Of a DNA stretch of 64,000 bases, positions 19,308 to 29,767 are shown piece after piece (the first letter of the stretch is position 1; each line of letters starts with the position of its first letter). The DNA lies in NCBI GenBank assembly GCA_963709645.1, contig CAVPXP010000013.1, positions 73,000-136,999 of the forward strand, written 5' to 3'. This DNA comes from DYRB01 sp963709645. GTDB taxonomy: Bacteria; Pseudomonadota; Gammaproteobacteria; Chromatiales; Chromatiaceae. The notes under the pieces are model-generated. The model ran no database searches and was not told the origin of the DNA. It saw only the letters and a list, made by a program, of their open reading frames with translations. The translations under genes were made by a program, and so were the position numbers.

Positions 19308-20393
19308 ATGAGCGACATCCTCGTCATCGGCGGCGGCATCATCGGCCTCCTCACGGCGCGCCAATTGGTCGAAGCGGGGGCGCGCGTGACCCTGGTCGAA
19401 ATGGGCGAGACTGGGCGCGAGGCGTCCTGGGCCGGTGGCGGCATCCTCTCCCCTCTCTATCCCTGGCGCTACCCGGAGTCTGTCACCGCCCTGGTCGCCT
19501 GGAGTCAACAGGATTATCCAAAGCTCTGCCTGGAACTGCACGACGCAACCGGCATCGACCCGGAGCTGACCCACAACGGCATGCTGATCCTCGACACCGA
19601 GGAGCGCGACTTGGCCGGCCGCTGGGCCGAAGCACATGGGGTGCACCTGCAGGTACTGGACCTGGAAGCGGTGCGCGAGATCGAGCCCGACCTCGGCCCC
19701 CACCCGAGCCACGCCATCTGGCTGCCTGACGTGGCCCAGGTGCGCAACCCGCGCCTGACCAAGGCCCTGCATCGTTCTATCGAGGGCAGCGCCCAAATCC
19801 GCGAGCAGGAGGAGGTCATCGAGCTATTGGTGGAGACCGGGCGGGTAACCGGGGCACGCACCCGAAAGGGCGTCCTGTCCGCGGACAAGGTCATCGTCTG
19901 TACGGGAGCCTGGACCGCCAAACTCTTGGAGCAGCTCGGCGCCAAACCCGACATCCAACCCATCCGCGGCCAGATGATCCTCTTCTACGGCAAACCCGGT
20001 CAGATCGGGCGCATCGTTCTGCATCGGGACCGTTACGTGATCCCGCGGCGCGACGGGCGCGTCCTGTTCGGCAGCACCTCGGAGATGGCGGGCTTCGACA
20101 AGGCCACCAGTGCCGAGGTCAAGGAGGAACTCTACCGTGCCGCCGTCGAGCTCTTCCCGCTGCTCAAGCGCACCCCCATCGAGGACCACTGGGCCGGGCT
20201 GCGGCCCGGCTCCCCCAGTGGCATCCCCTACATCGGAGCCTACCCGGGGGTGGAGGGCCTCTTCTTCAACGCCGGACACTTCCGCAATGGCGTGGTCAGC
20301 GGCCCCGCCTCGGCACGTCTGGCAGCGGATCTCGTTTTGGGGCGCGAACCCGTGGTCCCACCCGCCCCCTACGCCCTAGACGCCAGCCGCTGA
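19308..20393 (+). CDS. thiO: Glycine oxidase ThiO
   Basis: A 361-aa FAD-dependent D-amino acid oxidase family enzyme. It oxidises glycine to iminoglycine for the thiazole branch of thiamine synthesis. The N-terminal dinucleotide fold IGGGIIGLLTARQL, the ThiO-typical REASWAGGGILSPL and the C-terminal GHFRNG with the conserved arginine are visible. No other thi gene or TPP riboswitch is adjacent. It is transcribed toward the downstream tRNA gene, which has its own promoter. Confidence 0.93.
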   Translation: MSDILVIGGGIIGLLTARQLVEAGARVTLVEMGETGREASWAGGGILSPLYPWRYPESVTALVAWSQQDYPKLCLELHDATGIDPELTHNGMLILDTEERDLAGRWAEAHGVHLQVLDLEAVREIEPDLGPHPSHAIWLPDVAQVRNPRLTKALHRSIEGSAQIREQEEVIELLVETGRVTGARTRKGVLSADKVIVCTGAWTAKLLEQLGAKPDIQPIRGQMILFYGKPGQIGRIVLHRDRYVIPRRDGRVLFGSTSEMAGFDKATSAEVKEELYRAAVELFPLLKRTPIEDHWAGLRPGSPSGIPYIGAYPGVEGLFFNAGHFRNGVVSGPASARLAADLVLGREPVVPPAPYALDASR

Positions 20394-20418
20394 GCGGCCG
20401 AACGGGTCTGCCACCGCC

Positions 20419-20447
20419 TTGCCAGCCCTTGGGGGACTCCCTATACT
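20419..20447 (+). promoter_or_regulatory. Sigma-70-type promoter of tRNA-Thr
   Basis: A -35 box TTGCCA (20419-20424) and a -10 box TATACT (20442-20447) are separated by 17 bp, ending 17 bp before the mature tRNA 5' end. Spacing and box quality are good for sigma-70. Confidence 0.7.
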
Positions 20448-20464
20448 CTCGCGGTTCACGAGCG

Positions 20465-20540
20465 GCCGATGTAGCTCAGTCGGTAGAGCAACTGATTCGT
20501 AATTAGTAGGTCCGCGGTTCGAATCCGCGCATCGGCTCCA
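20465..20540 (+). tRNA. tRNA-Thr (anticodon CGT)
   Basis: A complete 76-nt cloverleaf. The acceptor stem GCCGATG pairs with CATCGGC, the D-arm contains AGCTCAGTCGGTAGAGC, and the anticodon stem-loop has loop TTCGTAA with anticodon CGT reading ACG. The T-arm contains GGTTCGAATCC, and CCA is encoded. The GCCGATGTAGCTCAG start is typical of gammaproteobacterial tRNA-Thr(CGT), a known integration site for genetic elements. Confidence 0.97.
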
Positions 20541-20551
20541 TAATTACAAAG

Positions 20552-20583
20552 GGTTACACGGAATGCATCCTGTAACCATTTTT
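20552..20583 (+). terminator. Rho-independent terminator after tRNA-Thr
   Basis: The stem GGTTACA pairs with TGTAACC around a loop with further pairing potential and is followed by ATTTTT. It lies 11 bp after the tRNA CCA end. Confidence 0.75.
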
Positions 20584-20922
20584 CGTGTAGTCGCAATGTA
20601 GACGATTGCGAAGGATCGCCGAACCCCCGACACACCCGTCCCCCCTGGCGCCCGCCAACAAGGTAACCGCGCCAGGTTTCTGAAACCGATCCGGCAGGCC
20701 GTCGCGAGTTTGCCACAATAGGCGCCAAGACTATATTGGTGAGAGGGGCATAAGCGCAGGCCGGAACCGCCGGTTCTGACCCGCTGCGTTCAGTCCGACA
20801 GCGCACCGAGAAACTTACAATGGGGCAATAAGCAGGCGTTGCTAGTCGTGCAATACCGCAGTGCGTGGACGATCGGACCCATGCAACCCAATGGCACATT
20901 TACACCCTCATCGACGAGCCTG

Positions 20923-21082
20923 CTAAGGGAACGCTGATTAATGCGTTTCCCGTGCGGGCCACGGAGGGCCCGCCATTTCCGACGGCGCTAAGCCGTTGAA
21001 AATGGAGCGCTCCACGAGTCGCGCCTCGGGGAGCGCGAGCTGATTCAAGCCAGGGATGGCTTTAACCAGCACCTCCCTAAAG
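20923..21082 (-). mobile_element. MITE-like repeat, copy B (inverted relative to copy A)
   Basis: It starts CTAAGGGAACGCTGATTAAT and ends CAGCACCTCCCTAAAG, whose complement CTTTAGGGAGGTGCTG matches the left tip. The interior is the reverse complement of copy A, for example GAGCGCGAGCTGATTCAAGC against the copy A strand. Length (about 160 bp) equals copy A, with scattered substitutions, so both look like independent full-length insertions. Confidence 0.75.
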
Positions 21083-21404
21083 CCGCTGCCGGATTGGAGT
21101 GCGATGGCACAGCCTGAGCCCGAATACCAGTTCGATTAGAGGGTCGATTGGTAGGGGTTGGGGACACCGCCGCCCACAGCGCTATTCATGGGCCGTTCGT
21201 GCCACGCGTGGTCTGCTCCATACTGTGGCCGCATTTTTCACCGCGCCTGACCCCGGAAGAGGCGGCCTCGCCCATATGCCAGCCCCAGGGCAGCGGCACC
21301 GACGGCCTTGCATGCCACCCCTGTCCGGGTTACCGCCCGCCCTATCTCGCTGTGGGACGGTTGGATTTCCTATCACTACCCAACGATACACTCAAGAGTG
21401 GCAT

Positions 21405-22151
21405 ATGCATCGAGCAACCGAGACTGATGACCTGGCCACACAGATAGGCAACCTGAAGTGGTTTCACTCGATTGAGTTCGGCCAAGGGATTGTTTCCCCA
21501 GGCCGTGTTAAGGCCAACGATCTCCTGAAGATATCGGACATTTACTTCAGCACGCCGCTTTCCGGAAAGAGCGTACTTGATATTGGGGCTTGGGATGGTT
21601 TTCACAGCGTCCAAGCCTTGAAACGCGGAGCGGCAAGCGTGACTGCGTTGGACCGCTGGCAGCATTGGGGGAACCGCGCTTGCATCGATCTCGTCAAAAA
21701 ATACGTTGTGCCGGAACTCAGTATCATACAGTGCGACGCCTATGACTTGTCTCCTGAAAAAGTTGCCCCGCACGACATAGTGCTGTTTGCCGGTGTGCTA
21801 TACCACATGCGGCACCCTTTCCTTGGGTTGGAGAAAGTGGCTAGCGTAACAGGTGAACTGCTCATCGTTGAGACAGTAATCGATGCTGGGGACGTAACTC
21901 GCCCAGCGATGATCATGTATCCTGGACGTGAACGAAACAACGACGCAAGCAACTGGTGGGGCCCGAACCACCTTTGCGTAGAGGCCATGCTAAGGGACTT
22001 GGGTTTTCCACATATTCAATTCACTCCTACCCAACATAGTAGGCGCGGGGTCTTTCACGCGTGGCGGACTCGCGCCCCGACGCCAATCGACACCCTGTCG
22101 GTTGAGAATCGAGCATGGTGGAAGCAGATGATTCCAAAGTGGAAGCGGTGA
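21405..22151 (+). CDS. SAM-dependent methyltransferase, CmoB/DUF1698-like
   Basis: A 248-aa class I methyltransferase. The SAM-binding motif is SVLDIGAWDGFHSV, with an acidic ALDRW after strand 2 and FAGVLYHMRHPF, which is close to the VLYHRRSP-type motif of the CmoB/TIGR04290 family. It opens with NLKWFHSIEFGQGIVSPGR, like the W(Y/F)H-I-L-G start of that family. It is shorter than CmoB (about 320 aa), so a role in tRNA wobble uridine modification should not be assumed. The ATG at 21405 with AAGAG upstream was chosen; the frame is open 306 bp further. Base composition is visibly lower in GC than neighbours, suggesting transfer. Confidence 0.75.
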   Translation: MHRATETDDLATQIGNLKWFHSIEFGQGIVSPGRVKANDLLKISDIYFSTPLSGKSVLDIGAWDGFHSVQALKRGAASVTALDRWQHWGNRACIDLVKKYVVPELSIIQCDAYDLSPEKVAPHDIVLFAGVLYHMRHPFLGLEKVASVTGELLIVETVIDAGDVTRPAMIMYPGRERNNDASNWWGPNHLCVEAMLRDLGFPHIQFTPTQHSRRGVFHAWRTRAPTPIDTLSVENRAWWKQMIPKWKR

Positions 22152-22205
22152 TTTTGTTCGTGCGCAAAGCAGAGAGCAGTAAAAAGGGGTCACCTTTGTT
22201 ATGGG

Positions 22206-22490
22206 CTACACCGTCGGGTATTCAATGCCAGGATCGCCCCCCTGCCTCGCAAGCGGCGCTTCTTCTTGCCGGACGTACCAGTCCACGTGGGACCGCCAAG
22301 ACCGCAAACGTCGCCCAGTCACCCGCATCCGCCGCCCACGCAAGCGCATCGAGCCAAGGAATGGATGGCCCGGATCGGGAACCAACCAGCGCAGCTCCCG
22401 CCACACCGAGACCGCCGTCCCGTCGGGCAAGTGCTTGCGAATGATCCTGGCCTTCTCCTCGGGCGTGTACGTCTTGTGCTGTTTTCTCAT
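22206..22490 (-). pseudogene. IS3-type transposase OrfA fragment (degenerate)
   Basis: The first 28 residues (MRKQHKTYTPEEKARIIRKH and following) resemble the helix-turn-helix start of IS3-family OrfA proteins. After that the frame carries no recognisable transposase sequence, and no OrfB is present. It is best read as a remnant of an insertion sequence. Only the N-terminal part is supported; the remaining 66 codons may be chance. Confidence 0.4.
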
Positions 22491-22838
22491 CTCCTAATCC
22501 CGTGCTCGGGTTACAACTTTAACCAAGCAGGGAAAATTCTGATTCGAGGTGAAGCGTTACACGGTGGACCGCCGGAGCATGGAAGTGCCGGTGATGCTTG
22601 CGTGGCTGAACGCTGCGATAGGGGCCAATTTCATTTCATGCCGGCCGATAGGCCATCGGACCGCCCCCTGATGGTGGCACTCACCGGGACTGATGGCCAG
22701 CTTTGCATCGAAAGCCACCCGGAGACGACACTTCGCTGCGCCGTTCCATCGCCTGGTGGGCTTGCACGATCGAAGCGGACACGCGACCTCCCGGTCAGGA
22801 CGGCGTCCATCTCCAGAGGGCGGACAATCCGCCGCAGG
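22491..22838. other. Region between IS fragment and CHAP-like gene
   Basis: No gene, structured RNA or repeat is evident. Short open frames on both strands lack ribosome binding sites and similarity. It probably belongs to the same accessory segment. Confidence 0.4.
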
Positions 22839-23381
22839 CTACGCTGGGATCTTGTAATAGGCACATACCGAATTGCTGTTCGCATCCGGACCCGAATAGC
22901 GAATCTGCTTTTTTGTATGCCAGACGATCTTGTTGCCAGTCGAGTTTCCGTCGACTGACTCCAGATGGTTGGAATCGTAGTCGATATCGGTCACGATGAA
23001 GTGATGCCACAGGTAGTTGCCGTTCTGCATTTGCCTGCCGCGTATAACTGCGACATCGCCTGGGTGCATGAAGCGATAGTCGTATACCTTCTTGAGACCG
23101 GTACCATTGATACCCGACTTGCTGCCGCCGGCCTGCCACCAAACGTCCAGTCCACCCCAATGTTTCAGAACATAGCATGCGAAGATACCGCACCATGCGG
23201 TTGAATAACCCTGGACTGGTACATTGCTCCCCATGGTCTGAAATTTTTTCATGTCCTGGTCGGTGGGGGGAGTTAGCCCTGCGGTCGTAAAGAAGCTCTG
23301 CATCTCGTCGGCGGACGGCTTCCACTCGCCGAAGTTCGACTCCCATATCGCCCAATTCACGATTTCGTCTCTTATCGGCAT
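22839..23381 (-). CDS. CHAP/NlpC-P60-like cysteine hydrolase (putative amidase)
   Basis: A 180-aa protein with a probable papain-like triad: Cys in STAWCGIFACYVLKHWG (about residue 64), His in WHHFIVTDID (about 126) and a polar residue in ESVDGNS (about 144). The pattern Cys-helix, then MHPGDVAVI, then HxFIV is that of CHAP and NlpC/P60 peptidoglycan amidases. An AAGGAG site 6 bp upstream supports the ATG at 23381. There is no signal peptide, so it would act as a lysin, secreted effector or cytoplasmic enzyme. No holin, immunity or secretion gene is beside it. The exact family is not recognised. Confidence 0.6.
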   Translation of the reverse strand: MPIRDEIVNWAIWESNFGEWKPSADEMQSFFTTAGLTPPTDQDMKKFQTMGSNVPVQGYSTAWCGIFACYVLKHWGGLDVWWQAGGSKSGINGTGLKKVYDYRFMHPGDVAVIRGRQMQNGNYLWHHFIVTDIDYDSNHLESVDGNSTGNKIVWHTKKQIRYSGPDANSNSVCAYYKIPA

Positions 23382-23932
23382 GAGCTGCTCCTTCTGTGTA
23401 AGCGTTTTCGTGTCGCCGGGGCCGTCTCGGGCCGATCCCCATCGCCGAGCCCGGTCGACAGGGTCGAAATCGATCTCGTACCACGTTAGGCCGCGCTAGG
23501 ATTATAGGACGCTGGCGGCCTCCGCCACGATCCTGAAGGTGCAACCGGAGATCATCGCGGGTTTGCCGCCGTTGTCCATCGCCGCCTGGAGCGGTTCAGT
23601 CAGTGGGCGCACGGGCTTGACGTTGCCCTGGGCTCATATCCCCGAGCGGCGCAGCTCACATCGACGTAGGACACAGCGCTGGTGCTGCCTCTAGTTCCAT
23701 CCTGGGATCTCGTCGCCGAACTTCCATACAAAGGAGGCTTGGCGCTCGAACGGCGCAGAGCAGCGGGTGGGGGCAATAACTGACACGCCCAATCCCGGCT
23801 CGGAAGGGTGTTGCCAGCAGATGCGTCGCGGATTCTTCTTCTCTGGATACTGTCCCGTGACCTCCCAGGTCACGACTGCATCTTTTTGCCAACTTAATAC
23901 ACAAAGACAGAGATCACCGGATAAGCGCACCC
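23382..23932. other. Intergenic region glmS to CHAP-like gene
   Basis: A 551-bp gap with nothing certain. On the minus strand 23691-23930 an open frame of 79 codons (contains DAVVTWEVTGQYPEKK) has a protein-like composition and could be a gene fragment, but it has no ribosome binding site and I do not recognise it. No clear terminator for glmS was found. Confidence 0.35.
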
Positions 23933-25765
<1,833 letters not shown>

Positions 25766-25777
25766 CGTGTGGACCTC

Positions 25778-27148
25778 TCAGCCCTTCGCAGGCTTCTGGG
25801 GGCGCTGCCACCCGTCGATGGTGATCTGGGGGGCGCGGGTTAGCGTCAGTTTTCCAGCGGGCGCAGTGCGGCCGATGGTCGACCCCGCGCCGATGGTCGC
25901 CCCTTCGCCTACGGTCACCGGGGCGACCAGGGCCGTATTGGAGCCGATGAAGGCCCCGTCTCCGATCACGGTGAGGTGCTTGTTGGCGCCGTCGTAGTTG
26001 CAGGTGATGGTCCCTGCGCCGATGTTGACCCCTCTGCCGATCCGCGCGTCCCCGACATAGGTCAGGTGATTGACCTTGCTTCCATAGCCGATCTGGGCCT
26101 TTTTGATCTCGACGAAGTTCCCGACATGGGTCGCATCCGCAAGCTCAGCATCGGGACGGAGGCGCGTGAAAGGTCCGACCAAGGCCCCAGCGCCGACCCT
26201 GGCGCCGTCGATGACGCTGTTGGCGAAGACCTGCGTGTCCGACCCAAGGGTACAGTCCCGCAGGCAGCAATTAGGGCCGATACGAACGCGGTCCCCAAGG
26301 TGGACCGCGCCCTCGAAGACGCAGTTGATGTCGATGGTCACGTCCCGCCCGGTCTCCAGGCGGCCGCGCAGGTCGAAACGCGCCGGGTCGAGCAGGGTGA
26401 CCCCGGCGCGCATCAGCCGGTCGGCTTCGCGTCTCTGGTACCAACGCTCCAGGGCGGCGAGCTGGACGCGGTCGTTGACCCCAGCCACTTCCTCTGCGAA
26501 CTCCGGCCGGGTGGACGCAACCTCGTCGCCGTCCGTCGCCGAAAACCCAACCACGTCGGTGAGGTAAAACTCCCGCTGGGAATTGGCGTTACTAACCCGA
26601 GATAGCCAGTCTGCGAGGCGTACCCGGTCGGCGATGGCGATCCCGGTATTGATCTCGTCAATGGCCAGTTCGGCCTCGCTGGCGTCCTTCTGCTCCACGA
26701 TGCGGAGGATGCGCCCGTTGTGGGCGCGGAGGATGCGCCCGTAGCCGGAAGGGTCGGCGAGCCGCATGGTCAAGAGACCCAGGGGAACATCGGTGGCCTC
26801 CGCGATCAGGCGGCGCAGGGTTTCCGGCCGAATCAGGGGGACGTCGCCGTAGAGGACCAGGATGCGGTCCACCCCCGCCATCGCGGGCATGGCCTGCATA
26901 ACGGCGTGGGCGGTGCCGAGGCGCTCGGCCTGTTCGACCCAGTCGCAAGCATTGCTGGCAAAGGCGGCGGGGACCGCCTCACCGCCGTGCCCGTAGACCA
27001 CGCAGACTTCGACTGCACCGAGGGCATGGGCGGTGTCCAGCACGTGGGCGAGAAGGGGCCGCCCGGCGAGGGGGTGAAGGACCTTAGGCAGGTCCGAGCG
27101 CATGCGGGTGCCTTGACCTGCTGCAAGGACGACGACGCCGAGTCTCAT
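25778..27148 (-). CDS. glmU: Bifunctional UDP-N-acetylglucosamine pyrophosphorylase/glucosamine-1-phosphate acetyltransferase GlmU
   Basis: A 456-aa cytosolic enzyme for the last two steps to UDP-GlcNAc. The N-terminal uridyltransferase domain starts VVVLAAGQGTRMRSDLPKVL (about 1-230). The C-terminal left-handed beta-helix acetyltransferase consists of hexapeptide repeats (about 250-440) and includes NFVEIKKAQIGYGSKVNHL and GAGTITCNYDGANKH. It has the normal length and is followed by glmS in the same operon. Confidence 0.97.
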   Translation of the reverse strand: MRLGVVVLAAGQGTRMRSDLPKVLHPLAGRPLLAHVLDTAHALGAVEVCVVYGHGGEAVPAAFASNACDWVEQAERLGTAHAVMQAMPAMAGVDRILVLYGDVPLIRPETLRRLIAEATDVPLGLLTMRLADPSGYGRILRAHNGRILRIVEQKDASEAELAIDEINTGIAIADRVRLADWLSRVSNANSQREFYLTDVVGFSATDGDEVASTRPEFAEEVAGVNDRVQLAALERWYQRREADRLMRAGVTLLDPARFDLRGRLETGRDVTIDINCVFEGAVHLGDRVRIGPNCCLRDCTLGSDTQVFANSVIDGARVGAGALVGPFTRLRPDAELADATHVGNFVEIKKAQIGYGSKVNHLTYVGDARIGRGVNIGAGTITCNYDGANKHLTVIGDGAFIGSNTALVAPVTVGEGATIGAGSTIGRTAPAGKLTLTRAPQITIDGWQRPQKPAKG

Positions 27149-27213
27149 GGCGGCAGGGCTCCTTGGGTGGAAATGATCGGTCCGGCCGAACGGTCTGGAG
27201 CGATGGACGGGCC

Positions 27214-27702
27214 TCAGTGCAGGCCGGTCGAGGCTGGGCCAGCGCGGTCCTGGGCCAGCTCCGCCGGAGTCGGGTCGCGGACCTCACGGATCGTCATGCG
27301 GACCCGCAGTGGCTTACCAGCCAAGGGGTGATTGCCGTCGACCGTGAGCTGACCTTCCTCGATGCGGGTGACATAGAAGGTCTTGACGTCCCCGGTGTCG
27401 TTTTGCATGGGAACCTCGGCCCCGACGAAGCGAAACTCCGGAGGGACATTGTGCAGGTCGTCGGTGAAGGTCAGGTTGGGATCATGGGGTCCGAAGGCAT
27501 CGCCGGCCGGGACCGACATCTCCACCTCGTCGCCCACGCGCTTGCCGGCCAGGGCCCGGTCCATGCCGCCAATCAGCTCCGTGCTGCCTCCGTGGATATA
27601 GCTCACCGGTAGGTCGCTCTGCTCCAGGACACTGCCGTTCTCGTCCCGCATGGTGTAGGTGATGGAGACGAACTTGCCGGCTCTGATGGGCTGGTCGGTC
27701 AT
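27214..27702 (-). CDS. slyD: FKBP-type peptidyl-prolyl isomerase, SlyD-like
   Basis: A 162-aa cytosolic protein with the SlyD architecture: a split FKBP domain (YTMRDENGSVLEQS and NHPLAGKPLRVRMTIREV) with an inserted chaperone (IF) flap between about residues 70 and 125. The His/Cys-rich metal-binding tail of E. coli SlyD is absent. The ATG at 27702 (MTDQPIRAGKFVSI) was chosen because the upstream extension lacks similarity. It is inserted between atpC and glmU, genes that are usually adjacent, and is separated from atpC by a terminator. Confidence 0.9.
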   Translation of the reverse strand: MTDQPIRAGKFVSITYTMRDENGSVLEQSDLPVSYIHGGSTELIGGMDRALAGKRVGDEVEMSVPAGDAFGPHDPNLTFTDDLHNVPPEFRFVGAEVPMQNDTGDVKTFYVTRIEEGQLTVDGNHPLAGKPLRVRMTIREVRDPTPAELAQDRAGPASTGLH

Positions 27703-27780
27703 GTGTTTGAGATGAACATGGCTAAGAGAATGCCGGGAGTTTAACCCGAGCGGCCCTGTGGACCGCAAGGGCGGATGGCC

Positions 27781-27813
27781 AAAATGCAAGGCCCCCGCCG
27801 GAGGGCAGGGGCC
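27781..27813 (-). terminator. Rho-independent terminator of the atp operon
   Basis: Read on the minus strand, GGCCCCTGCCCTCCGGCGGG followed by GGCC forms a GC-rich hairpin, and TTGCATTTT follows. It lies about 30 bp after the atpC stop and should end the atp transcript before slyD. Confidence 0.75.
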
Positions 27814-27843
27814 GGACCTTGCGCCAGTGTCGGCCCGCCGCCG

Positions 27844-28263
27844 TCACTTCATCTTGCGCAGCTTCTCGATGGCGCGCAGTTGCGCGATAGCCTCGGCCAG
27901 TTCGGCCTGGGCTTTGGCATACTCGAACTGGGCGGTGTGCCCGGCGAGTGCATCCTCGGCGCGGCGTTTGGCCTCCAGGGCCGCGGCCTCGTCCAGGTCG
28001 TGGGCGCGGACGGCCGTATCCGCCAGGACGGTCACGATGGACGGCTGTACCTCGAGAATCCCGCCGGACACGTAGAAGTGCTCGACCTTGCCGTTCTCCT
28101 GTTCGACCCGCACATCCCCCGGTTTGAGCCGGGTGATCAGCGGCGAGTGCCGCGGGGCGATGCCGACCTCGCCCATTTCGGCTGGGGCGAACACCATCCG
28201 TGCCATTCCGGAGTGGATGGCGCCCTCGGCGCTCACGATGTCTACATGTACTGTCATTGCCAT
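27844..28263 (-). CDS. atpC: F1Fo ATP synthase subunit epsilon
   Basis: A 139-aa central-stalk subunit. An N-terminal beta-sandwich (SAEGAIHSGMARMVFAPAEM, then GILEVQP) is followed by a C-terminal two-helix inhibitory domain that is rich in Ala and Glu (about 90-139). It is the last gene of the atp operon, 27 bp after atpD. The ATG at 28263 is used; a second ATG two codons on is equally possible. Confidence 0.96.
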   Translation of the reverse strand: MAMTVHVDIVSAEGAIHSGMARMVFAPAEMGEVGIAPRHSPLITRLKPGDVRVEQENGKVEHFYVSGGILEVQPSIVTVLADTAVRAHDLDEAAALEAKRRAEDALAGHTAQFEYAKAQAELAEAIAQLRAIEKLRKMK

Positions 28264-28290
28264 GGGCTTTCCCCTGGTGCGTTTGGCCGA

Positions 28291-29667
28291 TTACATTTTC
28301 TCGGCCTTGGCGACCGCTTCCTCAATACCGCCAACCATATAGAAGGCCTGCTCCGGGAGGTGGTCGTATTCGCCGTTGGCGATGGCCTTGAAGCTCGCGA
28401 TGGTATCGGTCAGGTGGACATACTTGCCGGGGGCGCCGGTGAAAACCTCCGCCACGGAGAAGGGCTGGGACAGGAATCGCTGGATCTTGCGGGCACGGGC
28501 CACCGCCAGCTTGTCTTCGTCGGAGAGCTCGTCCATGCCGAGGATGGCGATGATGTCCTTCAGCTCCTTGTAGCGTTGCAGGGTCCCTTGGACCAGGCGG
28601 GCTGTGTCGTAGTGGTCCTGCCCGACGATATAGGGGTCGAGGATACGGCTGGTGGAATCCAGCGGGTCCACGGCCGGATAGATGCCAAGCTCCGCAATCT
28701 GGCGGGAGAGCACCAGGGTCGCGTCCAAATGGGCGAACGTGGTCGCGGGTGATGGGTCCGTGAGGTCGTCGGCCGGGACGTACACCGCTTGGAAGGACGT
28801 GATGGAGCCGGTGCGGGTGGAAGTGATGCGCTCCTGGAGCACGCCCATCTCCTCAGCGAGGGTCGGCTGGTAGCCGACGGCGGAGGGCATGCGGCCGAGC
28901 AGGGCCGAGACCTCGGTACCGGCTAGGGTGTAACGGTAGATGTTGTCCACGAAGAGCAGCACGTCGCGCCCCTCCTCGCGGAAGTATTCCGCCATGGTCA
29001 GGCCGGTGAGGGCCACGCGCAGGCGGTTGCCTGGGGGCTCGTTCATCTGGCCATAGACGAGGGCGACCTTGTCCAAGACGCCGGACTCGGTCATCTCGTG
29101 GTAGAAGTCGTTGCCCTCACGGGTGCGCTCGCCGACGCCGGCGAAGACCGAAAAACCGCCGTGGGCCTTGGCGATGTTGTTGATCAGCTCCATCAGGGTG
29201 ACGGTCTTGCCGACGCCGGCGCCGCCAAACAGGCCAATCTTGCCGCCCTTGGCGATGGGCATGACCAGGTCGATCACCTTGATGCCTGTCTCCAGAATTG
29301 CGGTGCTGCTGGCCTGGTCTTCGAACTTGGGTGGGTTGCGATGGATGGGCCAGCGCTCCTCGGTGGGTACCGGGCCCTTGTCGTCGATGGGGCGACCGAG
29401 GACATCCATGATGCGGCCCAGTGTGGCCTGGCCGACCGGAACGCTGATGGCAGAACCCGTGCCGACCGCTTCGATGCCGCGCCGCAATCCGTCGGTGGAA
29501 CCCATGGCAATCGTGCGTACAATGCCGTCGCCGAGCTGCTGTTGGACCTCGAGGGTTAGTCCGGCAGCCGCGACGTCCAGCGCTTCATAAATCTTGGGCA
29601 TCTCGCCCCGGGGGAACTGGACGTCCACCACGGCGCCGATGATTTCCACGACGTGACCGGTGCTCAT
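28291..29667 (-). CDS. atpD: F1Fo ATP synthase subunit beta
   Basis: A 458-aa catalytic subunit. It has Walker A GGAGVGKT, the catalytic Glu region AGVGERTREGNDFYHEM, Walker B VLLFVDNIYRYT and the signature PAVDPLDSTSR. Full length and intact. It lies between atpG and atpC in the standard order. Confidence 0.98.
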   Translation of the reverse strand: MSTGHVVEIIGAVVDVQFPRGEMPKIYEALDVAAAGLTLEVQQQLGDGIVRTIAMGSTDGLRRGIEAVGTGSAISVPVGQATLGRIMDVLGRPIDDKGPVPTEERWPIHRNPPKFEDQASSTAILETGIKVIDLVMPIAKGGKIGLFGGAGVGKTVTLMELINNIAKAHGGFSVFAGVGERTREGNDFYHEMTESGVLDKVALVYGQMNEPPGNRLRVALTGLTMAEYFREEGRDVLLFVDNIYRYTLAGTEVSALLGRMPSAVGYQPTLAEEMGVLQERITSTRTGSITSFQAVYVPADDLTDPSPATTFAHLDATLVLSRQIAELGIYPAVDPLDSTSRILDPYIVGQDHYDTARLVQGTLQRYKELKDIIAILGMDELSDEDKLAVARARKIQRFLSQPFSVAEVFTGAPGKYVHLTDTIASFKAIANGEYDHLPEQAFYMVGGIEEAVAKAEKM

Positions 29668-29767
29668 AACGATTTCCTCTTCTCGCCTTTACGGCGCTTG
29701 GATGCAAGTCGATTCTGATGTGGGCCGCCGGCGCTCGCTGAGGCCACCAAGGTGCCAGGGGCGAGCC

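Larger units (their letters stand above)
20541..21404. other. Non-coding stretch after tRNA-Thr, with MITE copy B
   Basis: The region starts with the tRNA terminator and contains MITE copy B at 20923-21082. The rest (20584-20922 and 21083-21404) has no supported gene. The open frame on the minus strand that ends in the tRNA is an artefact of translating a tRNA antisense. The position behind a tRNA fits the start of an accessory region, but no integrase is seen. Confidence 0.5.

Noticed and set aside
20456..20899. Minus-strand open frame of 147 codons ending in ADARIRTADLLITNQLL
   Set aside because: Its C-terminal part is the antisense of tRNA-Thr, a well-known spurious translation; the rest has no ribosome binding site or similarity.
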